This document shows, in pieces, positions 5,747-5,934 of a stretch of DNA of 5,934 bases. The first letter of the stretch is position 1. Every line of letters starts with the position of its first letter. Below the pieces are notes generated by a model. It was not told the DNA's origin and ran no database searches. It saw only the letters and a program-made list of their open reading frames with translations. A program made the position numbers and the translations under genes. Origin of the DNA: Candidatus Hydrogenedentota bacterium (lineage in GTDB: Bacteria; Hydrogenedentota; Hydrogenedentia; Hydrogenedentales; CAITNO01); assembly GCA_023145975.1 (NCBI GenBank), contig JAGLCZ010000053.1, positions 1 to 5,934 on the forward strand. Direction: 5' to 3'.

Positions 5747-5934
5747 ATTACAAACCTTTCTAACGGTACTGCCAGCCGTTCTTTATCTACCTTGTCCCTG
5801 ATTTTATTACCCATAGTACCAACCAGACCTAAAAGTGTTACAGAATAGCAGGAAAGAGCGCGGACACGAGTAAAATAATCGCAACACTTCATCACCGATA
5901 CCCAAAGGAAATTGATACACTGACAAGGCTTCTG
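5743..5934 (-). CDS. Possible upstream gene, C-terminal 63 codons (partial) or small ORF
   Basis: On the minus strand a frame is open from the window edge to a TGA at 5745-5743 that overlaps the acyltransferase ATG as ATGA, the same junction style used twice in the other operon. An internal ATG at 5892 could instead start a 49-residue protein, with only a weak ribosome site. The product would have a hydrophobic stretch (VTLLGLVG) followed by a charged tail, GNKIRDKVDKERLAVPLERF. It is also rich in cysteine near its start (CQC, CC, C), which is unusual and counsels caution. I do not recognise a family. A frame this long can occur by chance at this composition, so the coupling overlap is the main support. 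If it is not a gene, these 188 bases are the leader of the acyltransferase gene; I saw no convincing -35/-10 pair in them. Confidence 0.35.
   Translation of the reverse strand, partial: QKPCQCINFLWVSVMKCCDYFTRVRALSCYSVTLLGLVGTMGNKIRDKVDKERLAVPLERFVI
5762..5780 (-). promoter_or_regulatory. Small hairpin just upstream of the acyltransferase ribosome site
   Basis: AACGG (5762-5766) and CCGTT (5776-5780) are inverted copies nine bases apart. In the minus-strand message the stem would end immediately before the AGAAAGG ribosome-binding stretch of the acyltransferase gene. It could tune translation, but five base pairs are weak and it may be coincidental. Confidence 0.2.

Noticed and set aside
5747..5934. 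A sigma-70-like promoter upstream of the acyltransferase gene.
   Set aside because: AT-rich stretches exist on the minus strand (for example near 5800-5812), but no -35/-10 pair with acceptable spacing could be found.

Overview
The window looks like bacterial chromosome of roughly balanced base composition. It is densely packed, and its genes follow ordinary Shine-Dalgarno logic. Nothing in it fixes the taxon. A WtpA-type oxyanion transporter next to molybdopterin genes fits an organism that relies on Mo or W enzymes, often an anaerobe. Acyltransferases resembling those of exosortase/PEP-CTERM systems occur mainly in Gram-negative and environmental lineages. I make no species call.

Left arm (positions 2-3848, plus strand): one tightly coupled operon for molybdenum or tungsten. 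In order it holds the C-terminal end of an oxyanion-binding protein (WtpA/ModA type), a membrane permease, an ABC ATPase with a C-terminal oxyanion-sensing (TOBE/Mop-like) domain, a MobB-like P-loop NTPase with an extra cysteine cluster, and MoeA. Four junctions overlap or abut (ATGA, TAATG, ATGA, then a 4-base gap), so the genes are probably translated from one message. The logic is uptake of molybdate or tungstate, then insertion of the metal into molybdopterin by MoeA. The MobB-like protein probably acts in cofactor maturation. The permease/ATPase junction carries an A-AAA-AAA heptamer in the right phase to fuse the two proteins by -1 frameshifting.

Middle (3849-3966): a 118-base convergent gap with no gene. 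It holds a short hairpin with a U-tract when read on the minus strand, a second GC-rich hairpin, and a 9-base inverted repeat (CGGGAATGA/TCATTCCCG) that competes with the first hairpin and abuts the stop codon of the minus-strand gene.

Right arm (3967-5934, minus strand): a second operon, transcribed toward the first. It has a possible upstream gene that runs off the window and ends in an ATGA overlap, then a 209-residue acyltransferase-like protein of the FeeM / exosortase-associated / LuxI-like GNAT superfamily, then a 375-residue protein that appears to be two GNAT-like domains in tandem. Together these resemble a small, uncharacterised N-acylation module (signal, lipid or protein modification) and are the least explained part of the window. 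I saw no RNA genes, CRISPR arrays, insertion sequences or convincing promoters.
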